From: Mycobacterium branderi
GTDB lineage: Bacteria > Actinomycetota > Actinomycetes > Mycobacteriales > Mycobacteriaceae
Reading direction: 5' to 3'
Assembly (NCBI RefSeq): GCF_010728725.1
Contig: NZ_AP022607.1
Span: forward strand, 434,001 to 498,000
DNA length: 64,000 nt
In this document: in pieces, positions 8,749 to 18,007 of the stretch
Numbering within the stretch: the stretch's first letter is position 1
How the letters are laid out: every line of letters begins with the position of its first letter
The notes under the pieces: generated by a model
Seen by the model: the letters and a program-made list of their open reading frames with translations, nothing else
What the model was told of the DNA's origin: nothing
Databases searched by the model: none
Made by a program: the position numbers and the translations under genes

Positions 8749-10548
8749 CTATGCACCGTAGCCCACAATCGCCGTCTGGTGACTTTCATCGGTGAGCACC
8801 ATCAGCGTCGCTCCCGCCACGACCCGCAAGAACTCGAAGCGCTGGCCGGGAAGGAGGGGCGTCGGCTGCCGCCCGAGTTCTTGGCAGGTGGTGCGGTCGA
8901 ACGCGTGGATCACCGGCTGTTGCGGTTTGGGGACGTCCCACATGAGGATCTCATCGCTCAGAAACGCCAGGGGAACGCCGTAGCGGCCCGGCAGCCTGAA
9001 GGTGCAGCGCGGCGACCCGTCGGGAGCGCGGACTGTGACTGTGACCCCGTCGGCGGCGGATCGGGTCAGGAAATCGCCCGAGGTGACGGTGTACTCAGGT
9101 TCGTCTTTGCCGAGGTCCACCTGGCGCCCGGTGTCGTAGTTGAGGTACACCAGAGCCCAGCCCGGTGCGTCCCGCAGAGCGAATTGGACGGCAACACCAA
9201 GCTGTCCGACCGGGCTCGCCATCCAGGCGCGGATGTCGCGGCGGGTGAACCCGTTGGCGATGTCGACGGGCCGGTCGGTAACGACCGCACCGGTGGTCGG
9301 GTCGACGGCGAACAGCCGAAGATTCACCTGTTGTGCGGTCGAGCAGTCGACAACGGTGGCCAGCCGCGTATCGGTGTCCACGCGCCATCGCAATTTCGGC
9401 TCGCCGCGCATCCGGAGTTGATCCAGCGGCTCCCGCGCGCCAGGGCCGCAGTGCGCGGGATCGGGGATCTGCCAGCTTTGTTGGCCGGTGTGGGCGTTGA
9501 ATGCCGTCCAGTGCTGGTCGTCTCGAGCGACGAGAAAAAGGGAGCGTCCTTTGTCATGGGTACCGAAGGCGGCCCGCACCGTTGGGTCGCTCGATGTCCA
9601 CAGCTGTGCGCCGGTGAGCGCGTCGAGGCCGACCAGCATCGTGTTGGGGGCCTCGATGGCCGCCACGACGACGCGGCCGTGGTCGTAGACCGCCATGTCG
9701 GTGACGCGTGTGCGACCCGGACCGGCTCGGCGGAAGTGCCAGCGCTCATGGCCTACCGCGTCATAGGCCACCACGGCCAGCGTTGAAGTGTCGTGATAGG
9801 GCTGCAGGACAACGTATCCCGCGCCGGCACTCTCAAAGGGCCGGTTCCACGCCGATCCGTCCAGCTGTTTCGCGAAGCGCTGCGGGCCCAGCCGCGCCGG
9901 TGTAGCGGGGACGGGTGCGGGGGCCGCGGTGGTCGCGTCGAGGTAGGTGCTGTCGCGTCCTTTAGGCAGCGCCGGTCCCATCAGCGTGACCGCGATGCCT
10001 GCGGTGATCACCACACCGACGATGATTCCGACGGCGCCGAGGCGATCGGGCCGGCGCACACCCGGGCTGAGCGCCACCGCGACGCCGAGCGATCCGAGCA
10101 CGCCCAGACACACCGCGGGGGGAAGCGTCCACATCTGCATCGACACCGGCAGGTAGCCCGCCGCCTCGGATCGGCGCGCCGGGAAGTCGCTCCACCAGTA
10201 GCCGGCCCACAGCGCCGCGCCGGAAGCGGCCGCCGCGACGCGAACCGCCCACCTGCCCGCGACGCGGACCGGCCCGCGAGTTCGTGACGTTCCCGCCAGC
10301 CCGATCAGGACCACGGCGCTGCCCGCGACCACCACCCAGGCCAGCGTTGTCGCCAGATGTGTGATCCTGGTGCAGGCGGAGTCGGCGCAGGCGGACCGGG
10401 TGGCGACCGCCGCGGTGTACAGCGCGACGGCCAGCGCGGCGATCAGAGAGCCGATGCCGAATCCCAGGACCGCCCAACGGATGCCGCGCCCCACGGCACG
10501 CGCGGCCTCACTCGGCGCTTCGTCCGGCGGTGCCTCCACCTGGGTCAT
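8749..10548 (-). CDS. Membrane protein with PQQ-like beta-propeller domain
   Basis: 599 residues. About five membrane segments lie in the first 200 residues (for example ALGFGIGSLIAALAVALYTA-type stretches at about 24-46 and 68-88, and VGIIVGVVITAGIAVTLMG at about 172-193). A large extracytoplasmic domain (about 215-599) shows WD/PQQ-like blades: GYVVLQPYHDTSTLAVVAYD, VGLDALTGAQLWTS, AFNAHTGQQSWQIPD and VDPTTGAVV. The motif D-x-x-T-G-x-x-x-W is typical of BamB/PQQ propellers. Function unknown; a binding or scaffold role at the envelope is likely. Two similar proteins occur at 10746 and 20016. The gene diverges from the 10746 gene over a 197-base spacer. Confidence 0.8.
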   Translation of the reverse strand: MTQVEAPPDEAPSEAARAVGRGIRWAVLGFGIGSLIAALAVALYTAAVATRSACADSACTRITHLATTLAWVVVAGSAVVLIGLAGTSRTRGPVRVAGRWAVRVAAAASGAALWAGYWWSDFPARRSEAAGYLPVSMQMWTLPPAVCLGVLGSLGVAVALSPGVRRPDRLGAVGIIVGVVITAGIAVTLMGPALPKGRDSTYLDATTAAPAPVPATPARLGPQRFAKQLDGSAWNRPFESAGAGYVVLQPYHDTSTLAVVAYDAVGHERWHFRRAGPGRTRVTDMAVYDHGRVVVAAIEAPNTMLVGLDALTGAQLWTSSDPTVRAAFGTHDKGRSLFLVARDDQHWTAFNAHTGQQSWQIPDPAHCGPGAREPLDQLRMRGEPKLRWRVDTDTRLATVVDCSTAQQVNLRLFAVDPTTGAVVTDRPVDIANGFTRRDIRAWMASPVGQLGVAVQFALRDAPGWALVYLNYDTGRQVDLGKDEPEYTVTSGDFLTRSAADGVTVTVRAPDGSPRCTFRLPGRYGVPLAFLSDEILMWDVPKPQQPVIHAFDRTTCQELGRQPTPLLPGQRFEFLRVVAGATLMVLTDESHQTAIVGYGA

Positions 10549-10745
10549 TGCGAAAGCCTAACCGCGGTTCGGCACCGTCACCGGCACCAATTGCCCACGC
10601 ACCGGCCCAGTGACAGCGCCGTGGCCGCCCGGTTTGCCACCGCTTCGGCCCTGGGCCGCTTCGGATTTGGCCGGAGGCTTGCCCCGCTCCTTCATCAGCA
10701 GCGCTGACTTGCTGGTTTACTGTTCGAGATTTTGTCGCAACGGCA

Positions 10746-12272
10746 ATGGGCCAAGGGGGCAGCGTGTACACAAGCGGCGGGCCGGGCGGGTACGGCTGGG
10801 GCCCGCCACCCGGATACGGCTGGGCGCCCCCACCCGGGGTCGATCCGCGTCAGCGCCGGCGACGCCGGTGGTACTGGGTGCTTGGGGTGAGCGCCGCGTC
10901 TGTGGTGGTGCTGCTCATGGTCGGGGTCGTGGTGTTCGGGATTCAGCCCGGCTTCTTGCCCCGAATCGCAGGGGTGCACCTGCCGCCGGTCAACTATGCT
11001 GGCCGGCCCGGCGTGCCCGGCCAGGTATTGCTGCCGCCGCTGCGATCACAGCCCGTGCGGGGTTGGCGCGTCGACGTGAAATCGATGCTGCCTGCGGACG
11101 CGGTCGTATCGAGCATCGAGTATTTCGGCAATGTCGCTGAGAAGGCTTACTTCACCATCGAAGCAATCGAGCGCGCTGACCTGCCGACCAGGACATGGGT
11201 GCTGGGAGTCGATGTCTCCAGCGGCGCAACAGTATTCGCGCCTGTGGAGATCGGCGGCGATTACGCCGACTGCTACGTCAACGGCCCGCATCGTGTCGTC
11301 TGCCTGACTAAGATCGGCGACATCGATTCGGGCGCCGACTTGGGCGATGTGTGGGTAATCGACGCCGATGCGGGCAAGGTCATCGCGCACGGGCCCACCG
11401 ATCTGCGTCCTAACAAGGGAGAGCCGCCCCATTTCGAGGTGACGCAGGCAGGCGACTACGCAATAGCGTCCCAATACGACGTGGGCACCTACGGGATCGG
11501 TGATCAGGGCCAGCGGAGCTGGTTCGTCGCCGGGCAAGGTACGGGCCTGTACCTGTTCCCGAAGAAGGATTTCCCCGGCGACCCGCCGTCCAACCTCGCG
11601 ATGACCAGCAAGGGGCACCGACCGCCAAGCGTGTTCTCCGTGGCCGACGGCACCGTGGTGGCCGAGGCGATCGACGGATGGGTCAAGCTGTTCATGGGCG
11701 GCTATGTTGTGAACCGCAAGGAAGACCCGGAGCTGTTCGAGTTCTACGACCAGCGCGGGGCGAAGGCCGGCCAATACCGGACACCGGGCCATGCGATCGC
11801 CACGGCATCAGATGTGGGTGAACTACCCGTGCTGACCTTCAACCTGAATCGCCGCGATGAGACGCAGCTGGTGTTCGACCACCGCGGCGCACCAATGGCC
11901 GTGGTGCAAACGCGGTTAACCGGTCACGCTGCCAGATTCCTGGGCCCGTACCTGTACGCGCGGACCACCGGCGACCCCGACAGTCCGGATGCTGTCTGGG
12001 ACAAATTCGACCTCAAGACCGGATCGCGGGTCTCGTCGTGTCATGGGCTGCCGCTGGACGATACGACTTTCGTGGGTTCCGACGGAACCATCGTGATCGG
12101 CCGGTTCTACCATTCCGCCGGCTCCGATCCGCTGATCGCGGTCGACACCAACACCTGCGATGTCGTCTGGCAGATCCCCCACTCGCCGCCGATGTGGACG
12201 ATCGGCAAAACCCTGGTGCAGGCATCGCCCGACAACGCCGAAATCACCTCCCTGGTGCCGCCCGCGAGATAA
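10746..12272 (+). CDS. Gly/Pro-rich N-terminus, one membrane anchor, beta-propeller-like ectodomain
   Basis: 508 residues. The N-terminus is a short YGWGPPPGYGWAPPPG proline/glycine region ending in a basic patch (RQRRRRRWYW), then one membrane helix (about 44-66, VLGVSAASVVVLLMVGVVV). The rest is outside the membrane with propeller-like repeats (VLGVDVSSGATVFAPVEIGG, VWVIDADAGKVIAHG, AVDTNTCDVVWQIP). ATG 10746 lies 198 bases from the divergent 8749-10548 gene. A GTG at 10762 is in another frame. No enzyme motif is seen. Possibly a sensor or scaffold of the cell envelope. Confidence 0.75.
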   Translation: MGQGGSVYTSGGPGGYGWGPPPGYGWAPPPGVDPRQRRRRRWYWVLGVSAASVVVLLMVGVVVFGIQPGFLPRIAGVHLPPVNYAGRPGVPGQVLLPPLRSQPVRGWRVDVKSMLPADAVVSSIEYFGNVAEKAYFTIEAIERADLPTRTWVLGVDVSSGATVFAPVEIGGDYADCYVNGPHRVVCLTKIGDIDSGADLGDVWVIDADAGKVIAHGPTDLRPNKGEPPHFEVTQAGDYAIASQYDVGTYGIGDQGQRSWFVAGQGTGLYLFPKKDFPGDPPSNLAMTSKGHRPPSVFSVADGTVVAEAIDGWVKLFMGGYVVNRKEDPELFEFYDQRGAKAGQYRTPGHAIATASDVGELPVLTFNLNRRDETQLVFDHRGAPMAVVQTRLTGHAARFLGPYLYARTTGDPDSPDAVWDKFDLKTGSRVSSCHGLPLDDTTFVGSDGTIVIGRFYHSAGSDPLIAVDTNTCDVVWQIPHSPPMWTIGKTLVQASPDNAEITSLVPPAR

Positions 12273-12300
12273 GCGGCAAGCCAAGCGCATCACGTAGCAG

Positions 12301-12512
12301 CGCAACAGTAACGCAACAAAAGCTGTGACCAGCTGCGCAGCGGCATTCACCCGGGCCTTTGCTCCCCAGCTCGGGCACAACCAGGCACGGAGCAGTAGGC
12401 CCCCCATGCGCTGGGAACATCTCGCCCTCAGGAAACCGAAATATAAGTGTTGCAACGCTACGGTTAGGCATGGTATGGTCGGCCCATCCTGAAGCAGTTA
12501 GCGCAACAGTTA
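12301..12512. repeat. GCAACAGT-type short repeats in the intergenic region
   Basis: CGCAACAGTAACGCAACA (12301-12318) and GCGCAACAGTTA (12501-12512) share a GCAACAGTwA core; a TTGCAACGCTACGG variant occurs at about 12449. A related copy, TGCAACGGTTACGCAGCAAC, is in the 35.6-kb intergenic region. These may be binding sites for one regulator; the match is short and could be chance. Confidence 0.25.
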
Positions 12513-12524
12513 AGAGGTTCCACC

Positions 12525-13310
12525 ATGGCTATCGCTTCGATGAAGGGCACACCGCTTAGCGGTGAGCCCCGGCGCTCCGCCGGCCACAAAACGACACGCG
12601 GCGCCGCGGCGCGCGGCATCGCGCTGGTAACAGTCGGCATGTCGGTGCTGCTGGCGGGCTGCACGGTCACCGCCCCGGGACATCCGGTGGCGGCCCCCGA
12701 CATCGGTCATTGGCAGCCGCCGCCCATCCCCACCACCCGCCTGGACGATCTGCTGTTGAGCGGCGCCGACGTCAACGCGATCGGCGGCGAAACGAAGCTG
12801 GTGCTGCGTAAGTCGACCTCCCAGATGATGGGCGACGACGACGTCATCACCGACGTCAACTGCCTCGACGCGTACGCGCCGATCGAAGACGCCGTCTATG
12901 AGGGCAGCAACTGGAATGCGGTGCGAGGCCAGCTTCTCAACGACGCCCCCGCCGATGACACCCCCGCCCAGCACACTCTCCTGCAGGCCGTGGTCGGCTT
13001 CCGCGACGCTGATTCGGCCCAGCAGTACTTCGGGCAGGCCAAGCAGCGCTGGTCGCAGTGCGCCAACAGGCCGCTCACCGTGACCCGCCCCGACCGCGAC
13101 CCGGTCACCTGGGATTTCGCCGACGTCGCGAGCACTCCCACCACGCTCACCATGATGCAAACCGAAGAAGACACCGGCGGCTGGGGATGCCAGCGGGCGA
13201 TGGGATCACGCAACAACGTGATCATCGACGCGATGTGGTGCGGATTCGACGTGACCAACCAGGCAGCCGCGGTGGTCACCAAGATCGCCGACGAAGTGTC
13301 TCGAGCATGA
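12525..13310 (+). CDS. Lipoprotein with PknH-extracellular-like sensor domain
   Basis: 261 residues. An n-region with twin Arg residues (TRGAAARG) is followed by a hydrophobic core and lipobox LLAGC (Cys at about 46). The mature part begins with a Pro-rich linker and then resembles the PknH_C-like extracellular domain shared by mycobacterial lipoproteins LppH/LppR/LprH and the kinase PknH: DLLLSGADVNAIGG, CLDAYAPIEDAVYEGSNW, LLQAVVGFRDADSAQQYF, GGWGCQRAMGSRNNVIIDA. Conserved Cys pairs fit the two disulfides of that fold. ATG 12525 has AAGAGG upstream; ATG 12540 is an alternative. The ligand is unknown. Confidence 0.82.
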   Translation: MAIASMKGTPLSGEPRRSAGHKTTRGAAARGIALVTVGMSVLLAGCTVTAPGHPVAAPDIGHWQPPPIPTTRLDDLLLSGADVNAIGGETKLVLRKSTSQMMGDDDVITDVNCLDAYAPIEDAVYEGSNWNAVRGQLLNDAPADDTPAQHTLLQAVVGFRDADSAQQYFGQAKQRWSQCANRPLTVTRPDRDPVTWDFADVASTPTTLTMMQTEEDTGGWGCQRAMGSRNNVIIDAMWCGFDVTNQAAAVVTKIADEVSRA

Positions 13311-13344
13311 CCGGCCCGGCCACCGCCCTTGGGAAAGACCGGCA

Positions 13345-13956
13345 ATGAACGGGCTGTACGGGCTCAAGCCCTGGTACACCCGCCGGCTGTCCTCGATCGT
13401 GACAATGGCGGTCGCCCACCGACTTTCGCCCGACCTGTTCACCGCGGTGGGGGTGGCGGCCGCCGGCGCCGCGGCCGCCGCGATCGGCGCGGGCTGGTGG
13501 GTGCTCGCCGCCGTCTTTTTGGCGATCCGCCTGGCCGGCGCCAACCTTGACGGCGCGGTCGCCCGGGCCCGCAACGTGAGCCGGCCGTGGGGCTTCGTCG
13601 TCAACGAAATCGGTGACCGCAGCGCCGATCTGCTGGCATTCGCCGGTTTGGCGGTGTGGGCGGCACGCCAGGGCGGCGCCGGACTGCACTGGCTTTCGTG
13701 GCCGGTGCTGGGCACGTTGCTCGCCGCGCTGGCGGCGAGCTTGCCGACTTTCGCCGCGCTGGCCGGCGCGGCGGCCGGCGCGACCCGGCCCAACGGCGGC
13801 CCGCTGGGCAAGACTGAGCGCTGCCTGGCGATCGTGGTTGCCACCGCGGTCCCGGCCGGTATCGGCTGGATCTCGGCGCTGATCGTCACCGGATCGCTAC
13901 TCACCGCCGGCACCCGGCTGGCGGGCGCACACCGCGCACTGTCCGAAGAGCAGTAG
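13345..13956 (+). CDS. CDP-alcohol phosphatidyltransferase, YnbA-like
   Basis: 203 residues, polytopic. The CDP-alcohol signature region reads GANLDGAVARARN, then GFVVNEIGDRSAD. Compared with the consensus DxxDGxxARx8GxxxDxxxD, the second and fourth Asp are kept, the first is Ala and the third is Asn. As I remember it, E. coli YnbA and relatives also have Asn at the third position (LNE.GD), so this looks like a subfamily trait rather than decay. N-terminal LYGLKPWYTRRL also resembles YnbA. It should join a CDP-diacylglycerol-type donor to an unknown alcohol. It heads a three-gene operon with a CdsA-like and a PlsC-like gene. Confidence 0.85.
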   Translation: MNGLYGLKPWYTRRLSSIVTMAVAHRLSPDLFTAVGVAAAGAAAAAIGAGWWVLAAVFLAIRLAGANLDGAVARARNVSRPWGFVVNEIGDRSADLLAFAGLAVWAARQGGAGLHWLSWPVLGTLLAALAASLPTFAALAGAAAGATRPNGGPLGKTERCLAIVVATAVPAGIGWISALIVTGSLLTAGTRLAGAHRALSEEQ

Positions 13957-13958
13957 CG

Positions 13959-14864
13959 ATGCTGGTCGACGAGTATCTGCGCCTGCTGCACCGCAACCGC
14001 AACCTGCCGATGCACATCGACTGGGGCCCACTGCATTTCCACATCGTCGGCCGCTCGGTGTTCTTCTTCTGGGTGACCCTGATCATTTTGGCCGCAGCCG
14101 GCATCGTGGTGCTGGCCTCCCGGCGGCGAGAGCTCATCGAAAAGTGGACCACCTGGGTACTCATCGTGCCGGTGGTCGGGATCCCGATCTGGTGGGGCCG
14201 CGGCTTAACCACCGTGCTCGCCGCCGCATTGGCGGTGATCGCCGTCGTGGAATATGCCCGACTGACCAAACTGGGTCGCACCGACACCGCGGTACTGCTG
14301 GGGCTGGCGTTGCTGTATCCGGTTGCGGCGCTGTGGCGCCCGCAGCTGCTGGGGCTCGCCGCGATCGTGGTGCTGGCCTGCGCGCTGCCGGCCGTGCTGG
14401 CCGGCGACGCGGCCGAGGGCGGGCGGCGCAGCGCATTCACCGCTTTCGGGTCGGTGTGGATCTGCTGGTCGCTGGCACATCTGGTGGTGCTGTGGGAGAA
14501 CGCATTTCTGGTCTGCTTCGCCGCCGCGGCCACCGACGTGGCCGCGTGGTGCGGCGGGAAAGGCCTGCGGCGCTTCGCCTGGGCCCGCCGCCCGCTGTCG
14601 CCGCTGAGCCCCAACAAGACCGTGGGCGGGCTGGCCGGCGCCGTGATCGGGGCATTTCTTGTGCTGACGCTGCTGGGCACCATCTCGGTCGGCTGGCTGA
14701 TCGCGGTGGCGTTCGGCGGCGTGCTGGGCGATTTGCTGGAGTCGATGGTCAAACGCCAGGCGCAGGTCAAAGACGTCGGAGACTGGCTGCCCGGTTTCGG
14801 CGGGCTGCTCGACCGCATCGACTCGCTGCTACTGGTACTTCCGCTGGCCCACCTACTGGCATGA
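13959..14864 (+). CDS. Phosphatidate cytidylyltransferase, CdsA/YnbB-like
   Basis: 301 residues with about seven membrane segments. The C-terminal CdsA signature is present: SPNKTVGG, then ESMVKRQAQVKDVGDWLPGF and GGLLDRIDSL. The usual His before GG is Phe here. CdsA makes CDP-diacylglycerol from phosphatidate and CTP. A second, dedicated copy beside a YnbA-like transferase and PlsC suggests a special phospholipid route rather than housekeeping synthesis. ATG 13959 is three bases after the previous stop. Its stop overlaps the acyltransferase start (ATGA, 14861-14864). Confidence 0.9.
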   Translation: MLVDEYLRLLHRNRNLPMHIDWGPLHFHIVGRSVFFFWVTLIILAAAGIVVLASRRRELIEKWTTWVLIVPVVGIPIWWGRGLTTVLAAALAVIAVVEYARLTKLGRTDTAVLLGLALLYPVAALWRPQLLGLAAIVVLACALPAVLAGDAAEGGRRSAFTAFGSVWICWSLAHLVVLWENAFLVCFAAAATDVAAWCGGKGLRRFAWARRPLSPLSPNKTVGGLAGAVIGAFLVLTLLGTISVGWLIAVAFGGVLGDLLESMVKRQAQVKDVGDWLPGFGGLLDRIDSLLLVLPLAHLLA

Positions 14865-15460
14865 AGACCACCATGATCATCGGTTGCCTACTACGCCACT
14901 GTCTTTGGCGAGTGATATGCACACTGTCCGGTGGCCTGCGCATCAGCGGGCGCCCGCCGGCCCCCGGCGGATGCGTGCTGATCGCTAACCACAGCTCACA
15001 CGCCGACACCGCGGTCCTGCTGGCGGCGCTGCCGCCCAGTACGCGGCCGGTGTTCGCTGCCGCCGCCGACTACTGGTTCGACGTGCCGATCCGGCGGGCT
15101 CTGGCAACCACCCTCGCCGGTACCCTGCCCGTGCACCGCAGCACCGGCGGCGCCTACGCCGCACTGCTGGCTGCCGCCAAACCCGCCCTGGCCGCCGGAC
15201 GCGCCGTGGTCATCTATCCGGAAGGCACCCGCAGCCGTGACGGAAGCATCGGCGACTTTCGAACCGGGGCACTGCGGTTGGCCCGCGACTGCAACGTCCC
15301 GCTGATCCCGGTCGGGCTGCGGGGCACCGCAGCGGTGCTGCCCAAGAACGGCCATTTCCGCCGGGGAGCCATGCTGGCCCACTTCGGTGACCCCATCGAC
15401 CCGCGCAGCATCGACGCCTGCGCGCTGCGACAGCGGGTAATCGCCCTGCGCGACAAGTGA
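14861..15460 (+). CDS. PlsC-family 1-acylglycerol-phosphate acyltransferase
   Basis: 199 residues from ATG 14861, coupled to the CdsA-like gene. Acyltransferase motif I is NHSSHAD (HX4D), and motif III is YPEGTRSRDG; VPLIPVGLRGT matches motif IV. The N-terminal segment (MIIGCLLRHCLW) may be a membrane anchor. It would add an acyl chain to a lysophosphatidate-type acceptor on the inner membrane. Together with the two genes before it, it could acylate, activate and transfer a lipid headgroup. Confidence 0.92.
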   Translation: MKTTMIIGCLLRHCLWRVICTLSGGLRISGRPPAPGGCVLIANHSSHADTAVLLAALPPSTRPVFAAAADYWFDVPIRRALATTLAGTLPVHRSTGGAYAALLAAAKPALAAGRAVVIYPEGTRSRDGSIGDFRTGALRLARDCNVPLIPVGLRGTAAVLPKNGHFRRGAMLAHFGDPIDPRSIDACALRQRVIALRDK

Positions 15461-15529
15461 TCCCAGCCTCGCGACGCGACCGGCTTGCCGACTGCAAAGT
15501 TCCTACGGATGATCACTGCCCGCCCGCTG

Positions 15530-17440
15530 TTAACGCTCTCTGAGCGTGCGTGCAGCCTCCCACCAGCGGCGCAACACACCGCCGTCGCCGGCATACACCG
15601 TCGCCAGATGCTCGGCGACATGGGTCGCGCGCCCGCCGGACAGGTAAGGCTCCGGGTGGTAACTGCGTTCGAAAGACCAGCGCGACCCGTCAGGATCGTG
15701 GCGGCGTAACACTTCGCCGAAATACCATGCCGCGCCTTCGACGAAGTCGGCGTTGACCTTGTCTTCGAGTAACTCTTCGGGACCCGAGGCGCGCCGCCTG
15801 ATGAGCGCTTCTAACGCGTCGAGGCTATCGACGCTGAAATCCCAGTCCTGTGCCGACCCGAACCGCTCGACCCAGCCGGGAAACCCGTCGGTGCGGGCAG
15901 TCAGCCACCGCGACAACGTTTCCTCGTCGGAGCGCCTGCGGCCGGCGCGCCGCCTGGCTTGCTCACGGCGCTTCTGCGATTGCGAGATTCGTTCGCGGAT
16001 CAACGCGGTGACCCACAGATCGTAGGTGTCGCGCAACCGTTTCGGGTTCGTCTGCGGCACGTCGGGCTCCCAGAGCAACGTGGGCCGCACGACACCGTCG
16101 AGCTCCTCCAGCAGATACACCGCGAGGGGAAAGCCGGCCGGGTAGCCGTCGAACGGCACGTTGGCGCAGATATTGAGGCCCGTCGGCGCGCGGCCGGTAA
16201 CCTCGGCGACTTCAGCGCTGAACGACCACCGCGACGGCTTGGCCCGGTGCAGGGTCTCACCGAGGTACCAGATGGCGCCGTCCACGAAATCCTGCCCGGT
16301 CGCGGCGTCGAGCAGCGAGGTGCCGGCCGGGCAGTGCTCGAGCACCACCTCGGCAAGCGCATCGAGGGAATCGGTGGTGAAGTCCCACGCCTGTCCGGCG
16401 CCGTAGCGAGCGATCCAGTCCGCAAACCGGTTACGCCTTTGGCTGGCCCATTGTTCGGCGGGAGTGGGCTGCTCTGAACTCTGATCAAGCCCCGGCGTCG
16501 GCTCACGCTGCAGCGCGTGCTGATCGCCGCGCCGGCGGTTGTCCTCGGTGTCGGCGATCCAGGCGCGGTGCACGCGGGCGAAGGTTTGGCCGTCGCGGCG
16601 GGCCCGGGCGTATTCGATGAGGTGGGCCGGCGACACGGTCGTCAACGAACGCTGCGCCACCGGGAACCCGTTGGTGAGGTGCTCGGGGTGCTCATCCCAG
16701 ATCCATCTGCCGCCACCCGAACGCAACAGGCACTCGCCCACGTAGGCGATGACGGCGTCGCGCACGGTGGGTTCCTGGGCTGCGGCGTTGGCGACGGTGA
16801 AGATCTCGACGGCTTGCAGCGAGACCGTCGAATAGTCCAGGGCGATATCCGGTAGCTGCGCAGCCAGCACCGTGAGCAGACCCGCGATGCTATGACGCCA
16901 CCGGTCACGCTGCGATACCCACCGCTGCGCTGTCTCATCCCACGACCACGCACCGGTCTCACTGGAGTGGATCCAGGCCGGCCACGGCTTACCCCACAGC
17001 GGCGCAACGTAATGGGTGTAATAGGAGCGCAACCACATCGGATCACCGCGGTAGGCCACCGACCGCAGGTGCCCTTGCGGGTTTTCCGCGGCCCACGCCT
17101 GTGTCCTGGCTGTTGGCTCCACCACGTAGTGACCGGCATCCAAGCCGAAGTCCCGGCGCGACCAACGCAGCTTTTTCGGATCACTGCGCCGCACGATTTC
17201 ACCGAGATACCAGGTGGCGGGCTCGCTGAATTCGGCGTTGCCCGGGTCGTCGATCGCCTCCCGGGTCGGAAATCGGTCAAAGACGATGTAAGACAGCACG
17301 TTTAGCGAATCCAGCCCGAAATCCCACCGATCCGGATCGCCTCCGCCGTGACGTGCGACCCACTGCGGGAACGCCTCCTGCTGCCGCAAGGCCCAGGCCT
17401 GCCCATCGGCCACCGGATCGGCTAACTGTTGTTGGCTCAT
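15530..17440 (-). CDS. Unknown protein with four copies of a WDF-SLDALE / AxWYxGE repeat
   Basis: 636 residues, no membrane segment or signal peptide. A domain of about 80 residues is repeated: residues 15-98, 329-408 and 508-592, each with an aromatic start (F-x-x-W-V/I-x-R-x-G), WDF...DSLxxL, then F-x-x-x-A-x-WYxGExxxR and RWSF or RWSR. A fourth, degenerate half copy lies at about 205-250 (VSLQAVEIF...YVGECLLRS...RWIWDE). Linkers between copies are charged. I recognise no named family, although actinobacterial hypothetical proteins with this domain exist to my memory. It sits alone between convergent and unrelated genes. Confidence 0.75.
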   Translation of the reverse strand: MSQQQLADPVADGQAWALRQQEAFPQWVARHGGGDPDRWDFGLDSLNVLSYIVFDRFPTREAIDDPGNAEFSEPATWYLGEIVRRSDPKKLRWSRRDFGLDAGHYVVEPTARTQAWAAENPQGHLRSVAYRGDPMWLRSYYTHYVAPLWGKPWPAWIHSSETGAWSWDETAQRWVSQRDRWRHSIAGLLTVLAAQLPDIALDYSTVSLQAVEIFTVANAAAQEPTVRDAVIAYVGECLLRSGGGRWIWDEHPEHLTNGFPVAQRSLTTVSPAHLIEYARARRDGQTFARVHRAWIADTEDNRRRGDQHALQREPTPGLDQSSEQPTPAEQWASQRRNRFADWIARYGAGQAWDFTTDSLDALAEVVLEHCPAGTSLLDAATGQDFVDGAIWYLGETLHRAKPSRWSFSAEVAEVTGRAPTGLNICANVPFDGYPAGFPLAVYLLEELDGVVRPTLLWEPDVPQTNPKRLRDTYDLWVTALIRERISQSQKRREQARRRAGRRRSDEETLSRWLTARTDGFPGWVERFGSAQDWDFSVDSLDALEALIRRRASGPEELLEDKVNADFVEGAAWYFGEVLRRHDPDGSRWSFERSYHPEPYLSGGRATHVAEHLATVYAGDGGVLRRWWEAARTLRER

Positions 17441-18007
17441 CGGTTTCCGATGCTGATCCGCCTACCCAACGCGACCATCCCCCCTGACTGCCGACGCGCA
17501 CGTCTTTGCCGTCGGCGTGGTCGGGTTGGCGGGAGCGCTCACCTGCCGGACTCTACCGCCGCCCACCCAGCGGTGCGGCGCATGCGCCAGCGGCTTCCCG
17601 CCCGCCCTCGCCGGCACTAAGCCGCCCCGGCGTGGCGGGTCTTTGGATTACCGTCGCGGCGGGGCACCATCGCCGGACTCCGGATCGGCGCTGCCCACGG
17701 GGTCGCGATTGTGTGGTTGCCGCCCTGTCCCCCACAGGATTCGCCGTAGCGGTGCCGGTGAATGCCGGCTCGCCGCAATAAGCCGGGCCGTTGCGGCCCG
17801 CAGCAGGGCGGTGGCCCAGGCGAGGGGTCCGCCGGGTGCGCCGGCAAGGACGGTGAGCAGTCGGCGCCGATGATCGGGCATCCGATCACCGTACCGGTGA
17901 TCGTCGGCGAACGATCCATGCGCGCTGCGCGACGGGAGATGCCAGTGCCGACCCCAGCCCAGTACCGTTGGCGCGCACCGTGATCGAGTTCGGCGCCCGA
18001 GCAGCCG
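17441..18007. other. 567-base stretch without a confident gene
   Basis: Several short open frames overlap here on both strands, none with a recognisable product. The least bad is a 77-codon minus-strand frame at 17648-17881 (start MPDHRRRLLTVLAGAPGG), very Arg/Pro-rich. A palindrome lies directly before that start (17884-17902). Confidence 0.4.
17884..17902. repeat. Perfect inverted repeat, possible operator
   Basis: GATCACCG-TAC-CGGTGATC, eight-base arms around a three-base centre. It could bind a dimeric regulator such as a TetR-type protein. No regulator gene is adjacent. Confidence 0.35.

Noticed and set aside
8779..9786. Plus-strand open frame opposite the beta-propeller gene
   Set aside because: Composition of an antisense shadow; the minus-strand frame has propeller repeats and membrane segments.
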